Origin: Eggerthellaceae bacterium
Lineage (GTDB): Bacteria; Actinomycetota; Coriobacteriia; Coriobacteriales; Eggerthellaceae
DNA length: 58,350 nucleotides
Direction: 5' to 3'
NCBI GenBank assembly: GCA_009782605.1
Contig: WRIR01000014.1
Coordinates: forward strand, 1 to 58,350
Shown here: piece by piece, positions 35,831 to 45,037 of the stretch
Layout of the letters: every line of letters starts with the position of its first letter
How positions within the stretch are numbered: position 1 is the first letter of the stretch
Notes under the pieces: model-generated
The model's input: the letters and a program-made list of their open reading frames with translations, nothing else
Database searches by the model: none
What the model was told of the DNA's origin: nothing
Position numbers and translations under genes: made by a program

Positions 35831-35950
35831 TCACCCCTCTTTGAACTTGCTTAATTTGGCGAGTACCGCTTTTCCATAGTCCCCGCCCATTATGTCTTTG
35901 AATAGAGTCAGGTCTCCCGCCTTTCCACTATCCAAGGATCACTGTTTTTA
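35831..35950 (-). pseudogene. Possible 3' remnant of an unknown gene
   Basis: On the minus strand a frame ending at 35831 reads KAGDLTLFKDIMGGDYGKAV and continues LAKLSKFKEG before the stop. It has no start codon or ribosome site in this gap and is closed upstream by a stop about 35 codons back. It looks like the C-terminus of a decayed gene at the edge of the lower-GC region. I cannot name the family. Confidence 0.3.
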
Positions 35951-35994
35951 CCGGCAAGCAAGCAGGCTCGCTTGAAGTGCTTTTTATCGCTGCC

Positions 35995-36438
35995 TTATGG
36001 GGCAGGCCTTTTTGAAAACCTCTTGAGCGTCAGCAAAAACCCGAGCGTGAGCAATATTAAGCCTGCTGCGTCAAAGACGATAAAACGCATAATGCTTTCG
36101 CCCAGCACCTGATGCCCTGCAGGCAAAGTGAGGTAAATGACACTCTCGCCAACAAGCCCAATGACTTGCTGCGCCAAAACCACCATGAATAACACACGAT
36201 GTTTGCACGGGTTAAAAACTACCAGCGGATACGTGACATTCCACATCAAAAAGGCGATGCCAATGCCCTGAATCGCCACGGTGCCAGGCACGCCGACAAG
36301 CTCGAAGGCATCCAACGAGCGTTCGGGCGTAAACACAAAGGAAAGCACACAATACAGGTTGACGGCGAACACTGCCAACACCAAAAAACGTGCGAGCCAT
36401 GTCCTTGCCAGAGTCTTCGTTGGGGTTTTGGCTGCCAT
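35995..36438 (-). CDS. Small four-helix membrane protein, unknown
   Basis: ATG at 36438 (GAGGTGG upstream) gives 147 residues with four predicted membrane helices (ARFLVLAVFAVNLYCVLSFVF, IQGIGIAFLMWNVTYPLVVF, FMVVLAQQVIGLVGESVIYL, FIVFDAAGLILLTLGFLLTL). No catalytic motif is evident. It resembles small uncharacterised integral membrane proteins of Firmicutes and Actinobacteria. It diverges from the EFR1 gene. Codon use is less GC-rich than in the trp operon. Confidence 0.75.
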   Translation of the reverse strand: MAAKTPTKTLARTWLARFLVLAVFAVNLYCVLSFVFTPERSLDAFELVGVPGTVAIQGIGIAFLMWNVTYPLVVFNPCKHRVLFMVVLAQQVIGLVGESVIYLTLPAGHQVLGESIMRFIVFDAAGLILLTLGFLLTLKRFSKRPAP

Positions 36439-36559
36439 CGGGCCACCTCGTTCTTTGCGTTGCATGCGCCTACTCGTTTTGACATTCTAGCACGCACCTT
36501 GTTCCAGCAATGCTCAAAAGCGGGCGAGGCAGGCAGGAGAAAGGGAGGGCGGCTTGCCG

Positions 36560-37531
36560 ATGTTGGTATCTTTGGATAAGCACCTTGCTGCAGCGGCACG
36601 TAGGTGTAAAATCGAAGTTCCTGATAGTGAGACGATTGGTATAGTTATGCAAAAAGAGAGCATTGCACCGAAAGCCCCGCATTTTCTGGTTGCCTATTAC
36701 ACAGGTACGGGCAGCACTGCACTTGTTGCCGAGTGCTTTTGCCGAGAACTTGAGGGGCGTGGGCTTTGTGGCACGCTGCAAAACATCTCATGCACCCAGG
36801 CTCCAATTCTCAGCCATGACCTCCTTGTTGTGGTTTTTCCCGTACACGCCAGCAATGCGCCTCAAGCTATGTACAAATGGCTTGATGCCTTGCCGCCCGT
36901 AAGCAAAACTCCTGCGGTAGTGGTATCGGTTTCGGGCGGCGGTGAGATTGTTCCCAACACCGCAAGCAGAGTGAGCAGCATCAAACGCCTTGCGAAAAAG
37001 GGCTATGAGGTTGTTCATGACGAGATGATTGTCATGCCGAGCAACTTTATTATAGGGACTCACGAGCTTTTGGCTGCCAAGCTGCTTGAGGTTTTGCCGA
37101 GCAAGGTTGAACGCATCGCAACCAGCGTCTTATCTGGCGCAGGGCATCGTCCAAAACCCCTCTTGGTCGACCGCTTTCTTTCATTCGTTGGCGAATTGGA
37201 AAAACCTGCCACCCGATGGTTTGGCAAAGCCATCGTGGTTTCAGATGCCTGCATAGGCTGTGGCTGGTGCGCAGAGCATTGCCCAGCGGGAAACATAACC
37301 GTAGCAGAGGGCAAGCCAACTTTTACCAACCATTGCCATGCGTGCTTAAGTTGTATCTATGGCTGTCCCCAAAACGCCCTTGCCGCAAAACGCTTCAAAT
37401 TCATCATCGTCAAAGAGGGCTATGATCTTGAGTGCTTTCAGCAGAAGCTCCCCCTTGCTGACCCCGTTGACCTCGACGAACTTGCAAAAGGCTACATCTG
37501 GAGCGGCGTAAAGAAATACCTGCAAGAATAG
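36560..37531 (+). CDS. EFR1-family flavodoxin-ferredoxin fusion protein
   Basis: About 323 residues. The N-terminal flavodoxin-like domain has an FMN loop (AYYTGTGSTALVAE), VVFPVHASNAPQAM and VVVSVSGGGEIVPN. The C-terminal part has two 4Fe-4S motifs: CIGCGWCAEHCPAGNI and CHACLSCIYGCPQNAL. This is the EFR1 architecture, a proposed low-potential electron carrier of unknown partner. The start is uncertain: ATG at 36560 has GGAGGG ten bases upstream but adds a 30-residue extension; ATG at 36647 fits the domain edge but lacks a ribosome site. Confidence 0.85.
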   Translation: MLVSLDKHLAAAARRCKIEVPDSETIGIVMQKESIAPKAPHFLVAYYTGTGSTALVAECFCRELEGRGLCGTLQNISCTQAPILSHDLLVVVFPVHASNAPQAMYKWLDALPPVSKTPAVVVSVSGGGEIVPNTASRVSSIKRLAKKGYEVVHDEMIVMPSNFIIGTHELLAAKLLEVLPSKVERIATSVLSGAGHRPKPLLVDRFLSFVGELEKPATRWFGKAIVVSDACIGCGWCAEHCPAGNITVAEGKPTFTNHCHACLSCIYGCPQNALAAKRFKFIIVKEGYDLECFQQKLPLADPVDLDELAKGYIWSGVKKYLQE

Positions 37532-37688
37532 CTGCACATAAAATCATGCCTTAGCTGCTTGTTAGCTATTGCTTATGAGCAATTCCTACAAGCTCTCATC
37601 GCCTTTCAATAAGCAAAGGAAGCGCACGTCAGCGATTAGCCGAAACATAGCCTATAATTGGCAGGTAAGATTGAACAAGGAGGTCTCG

Positions 37689-37946
37689 ATGGGTGAACTA
37701 ACAACACTGCCAAACATTGCCGCAAAACTTGAAAAGCAGCTTGCCGACGTGGACATCACCACCATAGGGGAGTTGGAGAAAGTGGGCAGCCGCGAGGCAT
37801 GGCTCCGCATTCTTGACCGCGACCCCTCCGCATGCATAATGCGACTCTCGTCACTCGAAGGCGCCATCCAAGGCGTTCGCTGGCATTATCTTGACGACGA
37901 AACCAAAGCATCGCTCAAGCAATTCTACAAGGAGCATAAGGGCTAG
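37689..37946 (+). CDS. TfoX C-terminal domain protein
   Basis: ATG at 37689 with a perfect AAGGAGG site gives 85 residues matching the stand-alone TfoX/Sxy C-terminal helix-hairpin-helix domain: LTTLPNIAAKLEKQLADVDI, then TIGELEKVGSREAWLRIL and GAIQGVRWHYLDDETKASLKQF. Such proteins are thought to contact nucleic acid or regulators, but stand-alone copies have no proven role. It is a single-gene unit in the lower-GC region. Confidence 0.85.
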   Translation: MGELTTLPNIAAKLEKQLADVDITTIGELEKVGSREAWLRILDRDPSACIMRLSSLEGAIQGVRWHYLDDETKASLKQFYKEHKG

Positions 37947-37983
37947 AGGTCGGTCTTAGCTTGACGATATTGATAGACCTTAT

Positions 37984-38925
37984 CTACCGATGCCTTACGG
38001 GCAAGATGCGTTTTTCGTAGCGGTCGGGGTCGAAATAGAAGTAACGTAGGCGTCCGGGGGATTCGTCTAAAAGATAGTCGGTTTCGTTGTAGTCAAAAGC
38101 GTCGATGGCTGCTTGCAGTTTTTCGCCAACCGTTTCACATTCTTGCTCGTAGTCAAAGCTGCCGTGTTCAAACACGAGGTATTCTGCTTCGGGAACTTCA
38201 AGCAAAAACATTTGTGCAGGAACTTCACCCTCGTAGCTGGCGGGAAGGCGAATGCCGTAGGCTTCGGCAACCTTGTCGCCCTCATAAACATGCGCCATAA
38301 TCTGACCGCTGAACTTGCCGATTATGGCATCGTCGCCGTCGAGCTTGCCCTTGATGCTGTCAAACAGCCCGCAGACAGTGTCGCAATCCATGCCGGGAAT
38401 CACGTCTTGCTTTTCCCAAAAATCAAAATATCCTTTGCTTTCGTAGTTCTTGATGTACAAAAACTTGTGCGCCGGAATCGACACAAAATAAACCTTGACC
38501 TCTGACGTTGATGTAACCATGCCAATCTCTCCTAACCCAAATAGATAGCGGTCAAAGGTGACGAGCCTCGTGCGAAGCATCACTGGTTTTGGCTTGGCGC
38601 GATAGGTGCTGGGCGGAATGCCGTACGCCGCCTTGAACGAACGGCAAAATGCCTCGTGAGAGGAAAACCCATAGTCAACCGCAATATCGAGAATGCTTTT
38701 TTGCGTGTCGCGCACGTCAATGAGAGCAAAAGCGAGTCGGCGCTTGCGCAGATAGTCGCGAAACGAGATTCCCGAAAGCTCCTTGAACTTGCGGGTCATG
38801 TGGAACTCGGAATAGCCGCTTGTCTGCGCAATCGCCTTGAGCGTAAGGCTGTCGTCATCACGGTTTTCGATGCAGCGGTCAATGTTGTCCACGATTTCTT
38901 GAACCTGTTGGTGCCATTCATACAT
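37984..38925 (-). CDS. AraC-family regulator with GyrI-like effector domain
   Basis: ATG at 38925, eight bases after AAGGAGG, gives 313 residues. The N-terminal 100 residues are two AraC helix-turn-helices (LTLKAIAQTSGYSEFHMTRKF and ILDIAVDYGFSSHEAFCRSFK). The rest is a GyrI/Rob-type ligand-binding domain (KVYFVSIPAHKFLYIKNYES, EVPAQMFLLEVPEAEYLVFEH). This is the Rob/MarA-like layout, where small amphipathic molecules modulate efflux or stress genes. Its target is not evident; no transporter lies next to it. Confidence 0.9.
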   Translation of the reverse strand: MYEWHQQVQEIVDNIDRCIENRDDDSLTLKAIAQTSGYSEFHMTRKFKELSGISFRDYLRKRRLAFALIDVRDTQKSILDIAVDYGFSSHEAFCRSFKAAYGIPPSTYRAKPKPVMLRTRLVTFDRYLFGLGEIGMVTSTSEVKVYFVSIPAHKFLYIKNYESKGYFDFWEKQDVIPGMDCDTVCGLFDSIKGKLDGDDAIIGKFSGQIMAHVYEGDKVAEAYGIRLPASYEGEVPAQMFLLEVPEAEYLVFEHGSFDYEQECETVGEKLQAAIDAFDYNETDYLLDESPGRLRYFYFDPDRYEKRILPVRHR

Positions 38926-39156
38926 GCTCATCACCTCCTTTGAGTTAATAGTAGCTTGCGGGCAGCTCGCACGCTTGATTTCAGTTGCGTTGCTTGAGTA
39001 AGCCTATTCAGCAATTATGATTCAAGAAAGGCGACAAGAGAAGCCTTCCCCACAAAGCTTCTCTTACGCTTTTCATTGTTTTTATATTTCTCGGCGCTCT
39101 TGCTTTTCTTGATACTTTCGCGTTCCCCGCCTGGCGCGCTTTACTCTGCCCTGCCT

Positions 39157-39963
39157 TTATTCTGCTTCTGCGTCGGTAAAGTAGGTCCCGATGTCAAACA
39201 CCCACACACCTTCGATAATCTGTGTGTATTCCTTGTCGGGAGCCTGGAGCCACAGTCCGTGGAGCGTGAGTATCTTGGGCTTGCCGTCGTTAAAAGCCGC
39301 GTCGGGATGGGAATTGTGCGATGCGTCAAACTCGATGACCACGACCAGCGAATTGTCTCCGGGGACATCGTCTTGATAGGAGGTCGAGACCCCCGCATTG
39401 AGAGGAATAGGGCTTCCATCCGGGTAAAGAAGCGAAAGCCCCGTGTCGCCATCCGGCCCCCATATCTGATAATAGGCGAGTCCGTGCTCGGTTTCTTCGC
39501 GTTCGATTTGCACACCTTCGGGGGCGTCGATCCGCAGTGCCAGATAATAGTAATCCGCACCGGCAACAGCCGAGATAGGCGTCACGGTGGTGCCGTTCAC
39601 TGTAATGGCAGGCGGCAAATTGCCCTGTCCTGCCCGGGCAAGCGCATCGACATCGTCGCTGCCCAGCTCCGTTTCGGGGCCGACAAAGAAGTCATGCAAG
39701 GCATCGCGAATACCAAAAGCATTCGTCGCATAGGCAGCGGTAGGGATTGCGAACAACGCAATCGCACAAGCCAGAATAGGCACCAGCACCAGGCGAGTCG
39801 CCCGTTTTCCGTATGATGATGCCGCGCCTTCCAAAGAGGCGGTTCGTTCTACTTTGTTCATGGTTAACTCCTTGATTCGTTGTATAGAAGCAACATCTCG
39901 GACATGAATCTGCGTATCAGGAGCGAGCGCTTTGTTTAACAGGTCTGATATTCTTTTCTCCAT
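39157..39963 (-). CDS. Putative membrane anti-sigma factor (DUF4179-like)
   Basis: ATG at 39963 gives 268 residues. A cytoplasmic N-terminus of about 65 residues (MEKRISDLLNKALAPDTQIH) precedes one membrane helix (LVLVPILACAIALFAIPTAAYA). An extracytoplasmic beta-rich domain follows (ITVNGTTVTPISAVAGADYYY). The gene overlaps the upstream ECF sigma gene by 47 bases, the usual arrangement for a cognate anti-sigma factor. It would hold the sigma factor at the membrane until a surface signal arrives. The ligand is unknown. Confidence 0.75.
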   Translation of the reverse strand: MEKRISDLLNKALAPDTQIHVRDVASIQRIKELTMNKVERTASLEGAASSYGKRATRLVLVPILACAIALFAIPTAAYATNAFGIRDALHDFFVGPETELGSDDVDALARAGQGNLPPAITVNGTTVTPISAVAGADYYYLALRIDAPEGVQIEREETEHGLAYYQIWGPDGDTGLSLLYPDGSPIPLNAGVSTSYQDDVPGDNSLVVVIEFDASHNSHPDAAFNDGKPKILTLHGLWLQAPDKEYTQIIEGVWVFDIGTYFTDAEAE

Positions 39964-40552
39964 TGATATCGCCTCCTTCGTATAAGAGTTTTTGTAGCTT
40001 GGCGCGGCCTCGAACAAGACGCTTCTTGATGGCTTCGACGCCCATTCCTGTCTTGCTCGCGATGTCGGTAACACTGCAGCAATCATAGTAATAGAGGAGA
40101 AAAATCCTGCGGTCGGTTTCGCTCATTTCAGACAGAGCTTTTCTTACCCGTGCCCGTTCTTCTCGCTCGCTCAAAGCCTCTTCGGATGAAGGTTCGGAAA
40201 CACTGACCCAGTCGTCCTCAAAAGGCAGGTCCTCCCGAAAGCCCCGCAGCTTGTTGATTGCCTTGTTGCGGGCAATGCGTCCCAAGTAAGCCTTGAGTTT
40301 CGGCGCAGTCGTTTTGTCTGCGTTTCGCCAAAAGGCAAAAAACACGTCGGAAGCTACCTCTTCAACATCTTCTCGCGTCATGGAAGCGCCGATGATGTTG
40401 TAGACCACCGTACTTACATAAGCTGCATATTTGTCGATGATGCGCGCAAGGGCACCCTCATCGCCACGTTTGCATGCAAGAAGTAACAATACGTCCAACA
40501 GGCTTCTCTCCTTCGATTCTGCCGATTCCTTCAGTTTCGTTCGCGCCGCCAT
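39917..40552 (-). CDS. ECF RNA polymerase sigma factor
   Basis: This 211-residue protein has region 2 (LARIIDKYAAYVSTVVYNII, DVEEVASDVFFAFWRNADK, LKAYLGRIARNKAINKLR) and region 4 (ALSEMSETDRRIFLLYYYDC, DIASKTGMGVEAIKKRLVRG). It is complete, in contrast to the frameshifted sigma remnant at the left edge. It likely transcribes its own operon with the overlapping anti-sigma gene. The 25-residue basic N-terminal extension is slightly long for the family. Confidence 0.93.
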   Translation of the reverse strand: MAARTKLKESAESKERSLLDVLLLLACKRGDEGALARIIDKYAAYVSTVVYNIIGASMTREDVEEVASDVFFAFWRNADKTTAPKLKAYLGRIARNKAINKLRGFREDLPFEDDWVSVSEPSSEEALSEREERARVRKALSEMSETDRRIFLLYYYDCCSVTDIASKTGMGVEAIKKRLVRGRAKLQKLLYEGGDINGEKNIRPVKQSARS

Positions 40553-40694
40553 TGATGACCATCACCAATAAGAACACATATTCTTTGCCTTTGGGGACAT
40601 AAATAAAAGAAGTATTGCCAAAAATGTACGGATTTGAGATTTCCTGCAGGGTAATTGCGCGTATCATGGTGGAAATGATGAAAAGGTGAAACGA

Positions 40695-41159
40695 ATGGCG
40701 AAAAAGACTTACAACGAAAAGCTGAACAGCCCCGGAGACCTCCCGAAAATCGAAGATTTATCCAGCAAGCCCGAAGCCGTTGCGCGTTTTGGCGGCACAA
40801 AGCTGCTGGTCGCCGAGCCGATGCAGTACCATGAGGTAATGGCTAAAATCCCCGAAGGCAAGGTTGTCACGGCCGACCGCATACGCGAACACCTCGCCAA
40901 GCGGGCCGGCGCCGATGCAACCTGCCCCCTGACAGCGGGGATATTCATCAACATTTGCGCCCACGCCAGCGAAGAGCGCCCCGACGACAAGATACCGTGG
41001 TGGCGCACCCTCAAGGCAAAAGGCGAGCTCAACGAGAAATACCCCGGAGGAATCGAAGAACAGAGAGTCCATCTTGAGGTGGACGGGCACACCGTCATCA
41101 AAAAAGGCAAGCGCCACTTCGTCGGGAACTACGAGGAAAGCCTTTTCGAGCTGGGCTAA
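40695..41159 (+). CDS. Alkyltransferase-like (MGMT/ATL-related) protein
   Basis: ATG at 40695 (AAAAGGTG upstream) gives 154 residues. The segment MAKIPEGKVVTADRIREHLA, a Cys-containing CPLTAGIFINICAHA, and IPWWRTLKAKGELNEKYPGG resemble the winged-helix DNA-binding part of O6-alkylguanine transferases, as in 'MGMT family' proteins. The PCHRV active-site motif is absent, so it is not a standard repair transferase. It may bind DNA without alkyl transfer, or be a diverged family member. Assignment is by pattern recall. Confidence 0.65.
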   Translation: MAKKTYNEKLNSPGDLPKIEDLSSKPEAVARFGGTKLLVAEPMQYHEVMAKIPEGKVVTADRIREHLAKRAGADATCPLTAGIFINICAHASEERPDDKIPWWRTLKAKGELNEKYPGGIEEQRVHLEVDGHTVIKKGKRHFVGNYEESLFELG

Positions 41160-41390
41160 GCCCTCCAATTTTCAGGCTCCCGCCGACAAAGCTCAGGTAT
41201 CTGACAGCCGCGCCAAAAACTCCTATGGTAAAAGTGTCGGGCAGCACACAAAACCTCCGTGTGTTTTGCGATTAATATTCCCCAAACACTTCTTGAACAG
41301 GGGGGAAACATTCCTTTTGTTAAATGGGCGTGTCGAGGGGATGGACAGCATCGCCCTCGGAGCAAAGCAACCAGGCATTAGGAGGCAGAG

Positions 41391-41615
41391 ATGAACAAGG
41401 CCATGAAGGTAGAACAGCGGATCGAAGGCGCCGTCGTCAGGGGCTACAAGGCGATAGAGAACGGCGTCGTGTCCGGCTACAAGGCGATAGAGAAGGGCGT
41501 GGTGTCCCGGTACCAGAGGATCGAAGACAGGTTCGTCGATGCCTTCTTGACGCTGGGGAACGATGCGGCCGAACAACCCAACCCACAAAAACCCACCACC
41601 CCGCCTGCGCGTTAA
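41391..41615 (+). CDS. Small tandem-repeat protein (GYKAIE repeats)
   Basis: A 74-residue protein preceded by AGGAGG. It consists mostly of 11-residue repeats: GYKAIENGVVS, GYKAIEKGVVS, then RYQRIEDRFVD, preceded by a diverged RIEGAVV. The periodicity predicts an amphipathic helix. The C-terminus is Pro-rich. I recall similar short YKxIEDxVV proteins in anaerobic Firmicutes but know no function. It lies 142 bases before the DmsA-like gene in the same direction. Confidence 0.75.
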   Translation: MNKAMKVEQRIEGAVVRGYKAIENGVVSGYKAIEKGVVSRYQRIEDRFVDAFLTLGNDAAEQPNPQKPTTPPAR

Positions 41616-41644
41616 TAAAACCTTAATGTTTTCACAATAAAAAA

Positions 41645-41757
41645 TGACCGAAAGGTCCATAGAGGTTTCCCGCCTGCGGCTCTATACTACTAGGTATTTT
41701 CCAGGGGGTCCTATACACAAGGAGCCCCGCAGGTACTGTGTCTTTGAAAGGAGAGTC
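41645..41757 (+). promoter_or_regulatory. Leader of the DmsA-like operon
   Basis: A GACC-GAAA-GGTC hairpin (41645-41656) follows the small repeat gene. TATACT (41683-41688) is a candidate -10 without a clear -35. GAAAGGAG provides the ribosome site. Evidence is modest. Confidence 0.4.
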
Positions 41758-44391
41758 ATGCGGAACAAGGGAAACACTATCGGCCTGCCGTGCATGGACA
41801 GGCGATCTTTTGTGGCGTGGTCAGGGGTGTTGGGGGCTGGTTTGGCGCTTACGGGGTGTAGCAGCCCCAAGCCGTCCGAGGGCGGCTTGGCGGGAGGCGC
41901 CGATGACGGCTTCGCCTACGACTCCGTCGTGTGGGGCGGCTGCCACGTGAACTGCGGGAGCAGGTGCCCCCTCAAGGTGTACGTGAAAGACGACGTCGTC
42001 GTGAGGATCGACAACGACAACGACGGCACCGACGACTTCGGGCCATCCGGCATCTACCAGATGCGCTCGTGCGTCCGGGGCCGGACGAACAGGCAGCGCA
42101 TCTACAACGAGACCCGCATCCAAAAGCCCCTCCGCCGCGTGGCGGGCACCAAGCGGGGCGAGGGGAAGTACGAAGAAATTTCCTGGGAAGAGGCCATCTC
42201 CGAGATAACGGAAACCATGAAAGAGATCAAGGAGGAATACGGCAACGACGCCTTCTACATCCAGTACGGGACAGGCCAGCTGGGCGGCACCGTGGCGAAG
42301 TCCTGGCATCCCGATTCCAGCGCCTTCGCGCGCATGATGAACGTGTGGGGCGGCTACCTCAGGCATTATTGCGACTACTCGACCGGCCAGATCAACTGGG
42401 AGCTCCCGCTTCTGCGCGGCAACGCCTACGCGAACAACGAAGTGACCGACCTCGTCAACTCCAAGAACATCATCCTGTTCGGCAACAACCCTGCGAACAC
42501 CCGCATGAGCGGGTCGGCAATGCAGTTCCTGCTGACCAAGGTCAGGCTCGACAACCCCGACGCCCATATCGTCGTCGTCGACCCCCAGCTCTCGGATACC
42601 GCGGTCGGCGTGGCAAACCAGTGGATACCCATCCGTCCCGGGACCGATGTCGCCTTGGTCGCGGGCATGATCCACCACCTCTTTACCGAAGGCAAGCTCG
42701 ACGAGGCCTTCATCCGCGAGAAGTTCGTCGGCTTCTTCAGCGACACCTTCACCGACGAGGTCAAGCAGGCCGAGCCGAAGGACACCAGCTTCATGGGCTT
42801 CGACAAGTCGGGCACCCTGGCCATCGACGAGGACCTGTCCTATCAGGCATACCTCATGGGCACCGGCGCGTATGCGGGCTCGGGCGTGGGCTCGGGCGAA
42901 AAGACCCCCGAATGGGCGTCGGCCATCACCGGCATCCCCGCCGACGCCATCCGCGCCCTGGCCGACCTCTTCGCCGACGGCCCCACCGCGACCATCCAGG
43001 GCTGGGGCCCCCAGCGCCACAGCAACGGCGGCAACAACACGCGCTCCATCGGCCTGATAGCCGCCATCACCAAGAACATCGGGATATCCGGCGGCGGCAC
43101 CGGCGCGCGCGAGGCCGTGGGCGGGGTCCCCTACGGCATGCCCAAGGCAATCCCGAACCTCGCCGAGAAGAACACCGTGGACACCTGCGTGTCCTTCTTC
43201 GACTGGTACCACGCTATCGAGGACTACCGGTCGATGAACGACGCGACCTGGGGCATCCGCTCCATCGACGAGACCGGCAAGACCAGCTATGCCGAAGAGC
43301 CGGGCACCATCAAGCTCAAGGCCCCCATCAAGTTCATCTGGAACTACGCCTCGAACGTCATGGCAGGGCAGCACGCCGACATCAACGACTCCCTCCGCAT
43401 CTACAACCTGGCCGATGAGCAGGACAGCGGGCTTCGGATGGTGGTGACGGTGGACTGCTACCTGACCCCGACGGCGCTGGTCTCAGACATCATCCTCCCG
43501 GGCACGACCTCCTTCGAGGAAGACGACCTCATCTTCGGCGGAAGCGCCTGGACGGGTTTCGTGTGCTGCGAGACGGCTGCGATCAAGCCGCTTTTCGAGT
43601 CGAAGCCGGTCTATGAGATATGCACGCTCATCGCCGACGGGCTGGGGATCAAAGACGAGTTCACCGAAGGGAAGTCCCAGACAGATTGGCTGGAATGGTG
43701 CTTCGAGCAGGGCAAGGAGGCCGGCGACGACCTTCCTGCGACCTTCGAGGAGTTCAAGAAGCAAGGCCTGTTCAAGCAGACCGACGACCATGCGCCCAGC
43801 ATCCCGACCGACGATGAGATAGCAACCCCCTCGGGCAAGTACGAGGTGTTCTCGAAGCAGGCCTACAACCTCTCGAAGCAGTGGGACCTGACCGGCGGCG
43901 GCTATATCCCCGACGATGGGAAGGACCAGATTACCGGGCTGCCCATCTACTACGAATGCTTCGAGGGTTTCGGCGACGCCGAAACGAAGGGCGAATACCC
44001 CTTTCAGCTCATCGGGCACCATACCAAGGCACGCACCCACTCGTCCTACGGCAACGTCGGCTGGATGAAGTCGGTCGCCCCCCAGGAATGCTGGATCAAC
44101 GAGCAGGACGCCGCCGCCTTGGGGATAGCGAACGGCGACCTTGTCCGGGTCTCGACCCGGCGCGGCACCACCGAGCTTCCCGCAAAGGCCACCCCGCGCA
44201 TCATGCCCGGCGTCGCATCCATTCCGCAGGGCGCCTGGTATGACCCCGAAAGCCGCGACCCGGAAAAGATCGGCGACAAGAGCGTGGTGGACAAGGGAGG
44301 CTGCATCTCGGTCCTGACCTCGACGCGCCCGACCCCCCTCTCGAAGGGCAACGGCGTCCACTCGAATCTCTGCAAGATAGAAAAGGCGTAG
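41758..44391 (+). CDS. DmsA-like molybdenum reductase catalytic subunit (Tat-exported)
   Basis: ATG at 41758 gives 877 residues. The N-terminus is a twin-arginine signal (MDRRSFVAWSGVLGAGLALT) ending in a lipobox-like TGCSS. The 4Fe-4S site is CHVNCGSRCPL with a later Cys in RSCVRG. Ser208 (YCDYSTGQI) matches the Mo-ligand serine of DMSO reductase. The dinucleotide-binding end IGHHTKARTHSSYGN is typical. It should reduce an S- or N-oxide or related oxyanion outside the membrane. A DmsB follows after 11 bases, but no DmsC anchor is present, so the electron donor is unclear; the possible lipid anchor is notable. Confidence 0.92.
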   Translation: MRNKGNTIGLPCMDRRSFVAWSGVLGAGLALTGCSSPKPSEGGLAGGADDGFAYDSVVWGGCHVNCGSRCPLKVYVKDDVVVRIDNDNDGTDDFGPSGIYQMRSCVRGRTNRQRIYNETRIQKPLRRVAGTKRGEGKYEEISWEEAISEITETMKEIKEEYGNDAFYIQYGTGQLGGTVAKSWHPDSSAFARMMNVWGGYLRHYCDYSTGQINWELPLLRGNAYANNEVTDLVNSKNIILFGNNPANTRMSGSAMQFLLTKVRLDNPDAHIVVVDPQLSDTAVGVANQWIPIRPGTDVALVAGMIHHLFTEGKLDEAFIREKFVGFFSDTFTDEVKQAEPKDTSFMGFDKSGTLAIDEDLSYQAYLMGTGAYAGSGVGSGEKTPEWASAITGIPADAIRALADLFADGPTATIQGWGPQRHSNGGNNTRSIGLIAAITKNIGISGGGTGAREAVGGVPYGMPKAIPNLAEKNTVDTCVSFFDWYHAIEDYRSMNDATWGIRSIDETGKTSYAEEPGTIKLKAPIKFIWNYASNVMAGQHADINDSLRIYNLADEQDSGLRMVVTVDCYLTPTALVSDIILPGTTSFEEDDLIFGGSAWTGFVCCETAAIKPLFESKPVYEICTLIADGLGIKDEFTEGKSQTDWLEWCFEQGKEAGDDLPATFEEFKKQGLFKQTDDHAPSIPTDDEIATPSGKYEVFSKQAYNLSKQWDLTGGGYIPDDGKDQITGLPIYYECFEGFGDAETKGEYPFQLIGHHTKARTHSSYGNVGWMKSVAPQECWINEQDAAALGIANGDLVRVSTRRGTTELPAKATPRIMPGVASIPQGAWYDPESRDPEKIGDKSVVDKGGCISVLTSTRPTPLSKGNGVHSNLCKIEKA

Positions 44392-44402
44392 GAGGAACAA
44401 CA

Positions 44403-45011
44403 ATGGAACAATACGGTTTTTACGTCAATACCGAAATCTGCACCGGGTGCAAGGCATGTATGACGGCGTGCTTCGACCGCAACGACCTTGAGGTGCCGCA
44501 GAAGTTCAGGAAGGTCTGGGAATTCGGGGGCGGCAGCTGGGCGGCCGATGAAAAAGGCGCGTTCACCAGCACGGCCTTCACCTACTACGCCTCCCTCACC
44601 TGCAACCACTGCGACGACCCGGCCTGCGTGTCCCATTGCCCCACCGGCGCCATGCAGAAGGACGCCGAAACGGGAATCGTCAACAACGACAAGGACATCT
44701 GCATCGGATGCATGACCTGCGAGATGTCGTGCCCCTACCACCATCCGGTGCAGCTGGGCGACATGCTCTCGCACAAATGCACGCTGTGCAACGACGAGAA
44801 CGAAGCCGGCATCCCGAACCCCGTCTGTGCGAAGGCCTGCCCCGTCCGCGCCCTGGAATTCGGCCTGATAGCCGAGCTGCGCGACAGGTACGGCAGCAAT
44901 GCCGTAATCGGCGATTTGGAAGACACGACGGCACCCAACGTGGTCATCAACCCCCACCGGGATGCCGTACAGGGGGGGACGACCCTCAACCCGGCCGAGC
45001 TCGGCCACTGA
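44403..45011 (+). CDS. DmsB-like four-cluster ferredoxin subunit
   Basis: This 202-residue protein has cluster motifs CTGCKACMTACFD, CNHCDDPACVSHCP, CIGCMTCEMSCP, and CTLCNDENEAG with PVCAKACP. The order and spacing are those of DmsB, and FYVNTEICTGCKAC at the start is typical. It transfers electrons to the DmsA-like subunit. No signal peptide is seen; export would be with DmsA. It is followed by a TorD-type chaperone gene after 26 bases. Confidence 0.95.
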   Translation: MEQYGFYVNTEICTGCKACMTACFDRNDLEVPQKFRKVWEFGGGSWAADEKGAFTSTAFTYYASLTCNHCDDPACVSHCPTGAMQKDAETGIVNNDKDICIGCMTCEMSCPYHHPVQLGDMLSHKCTLCNDENEAGIPNPVCAKACPVRALEFGLIAELRDRYGSNAVIGDLEDTTAPNVVINPHRDAVQGGTTLNPAELGH

Positions 45012-45037
45012 GGCCGCGAAGCCGCAAGGAGCGCACC

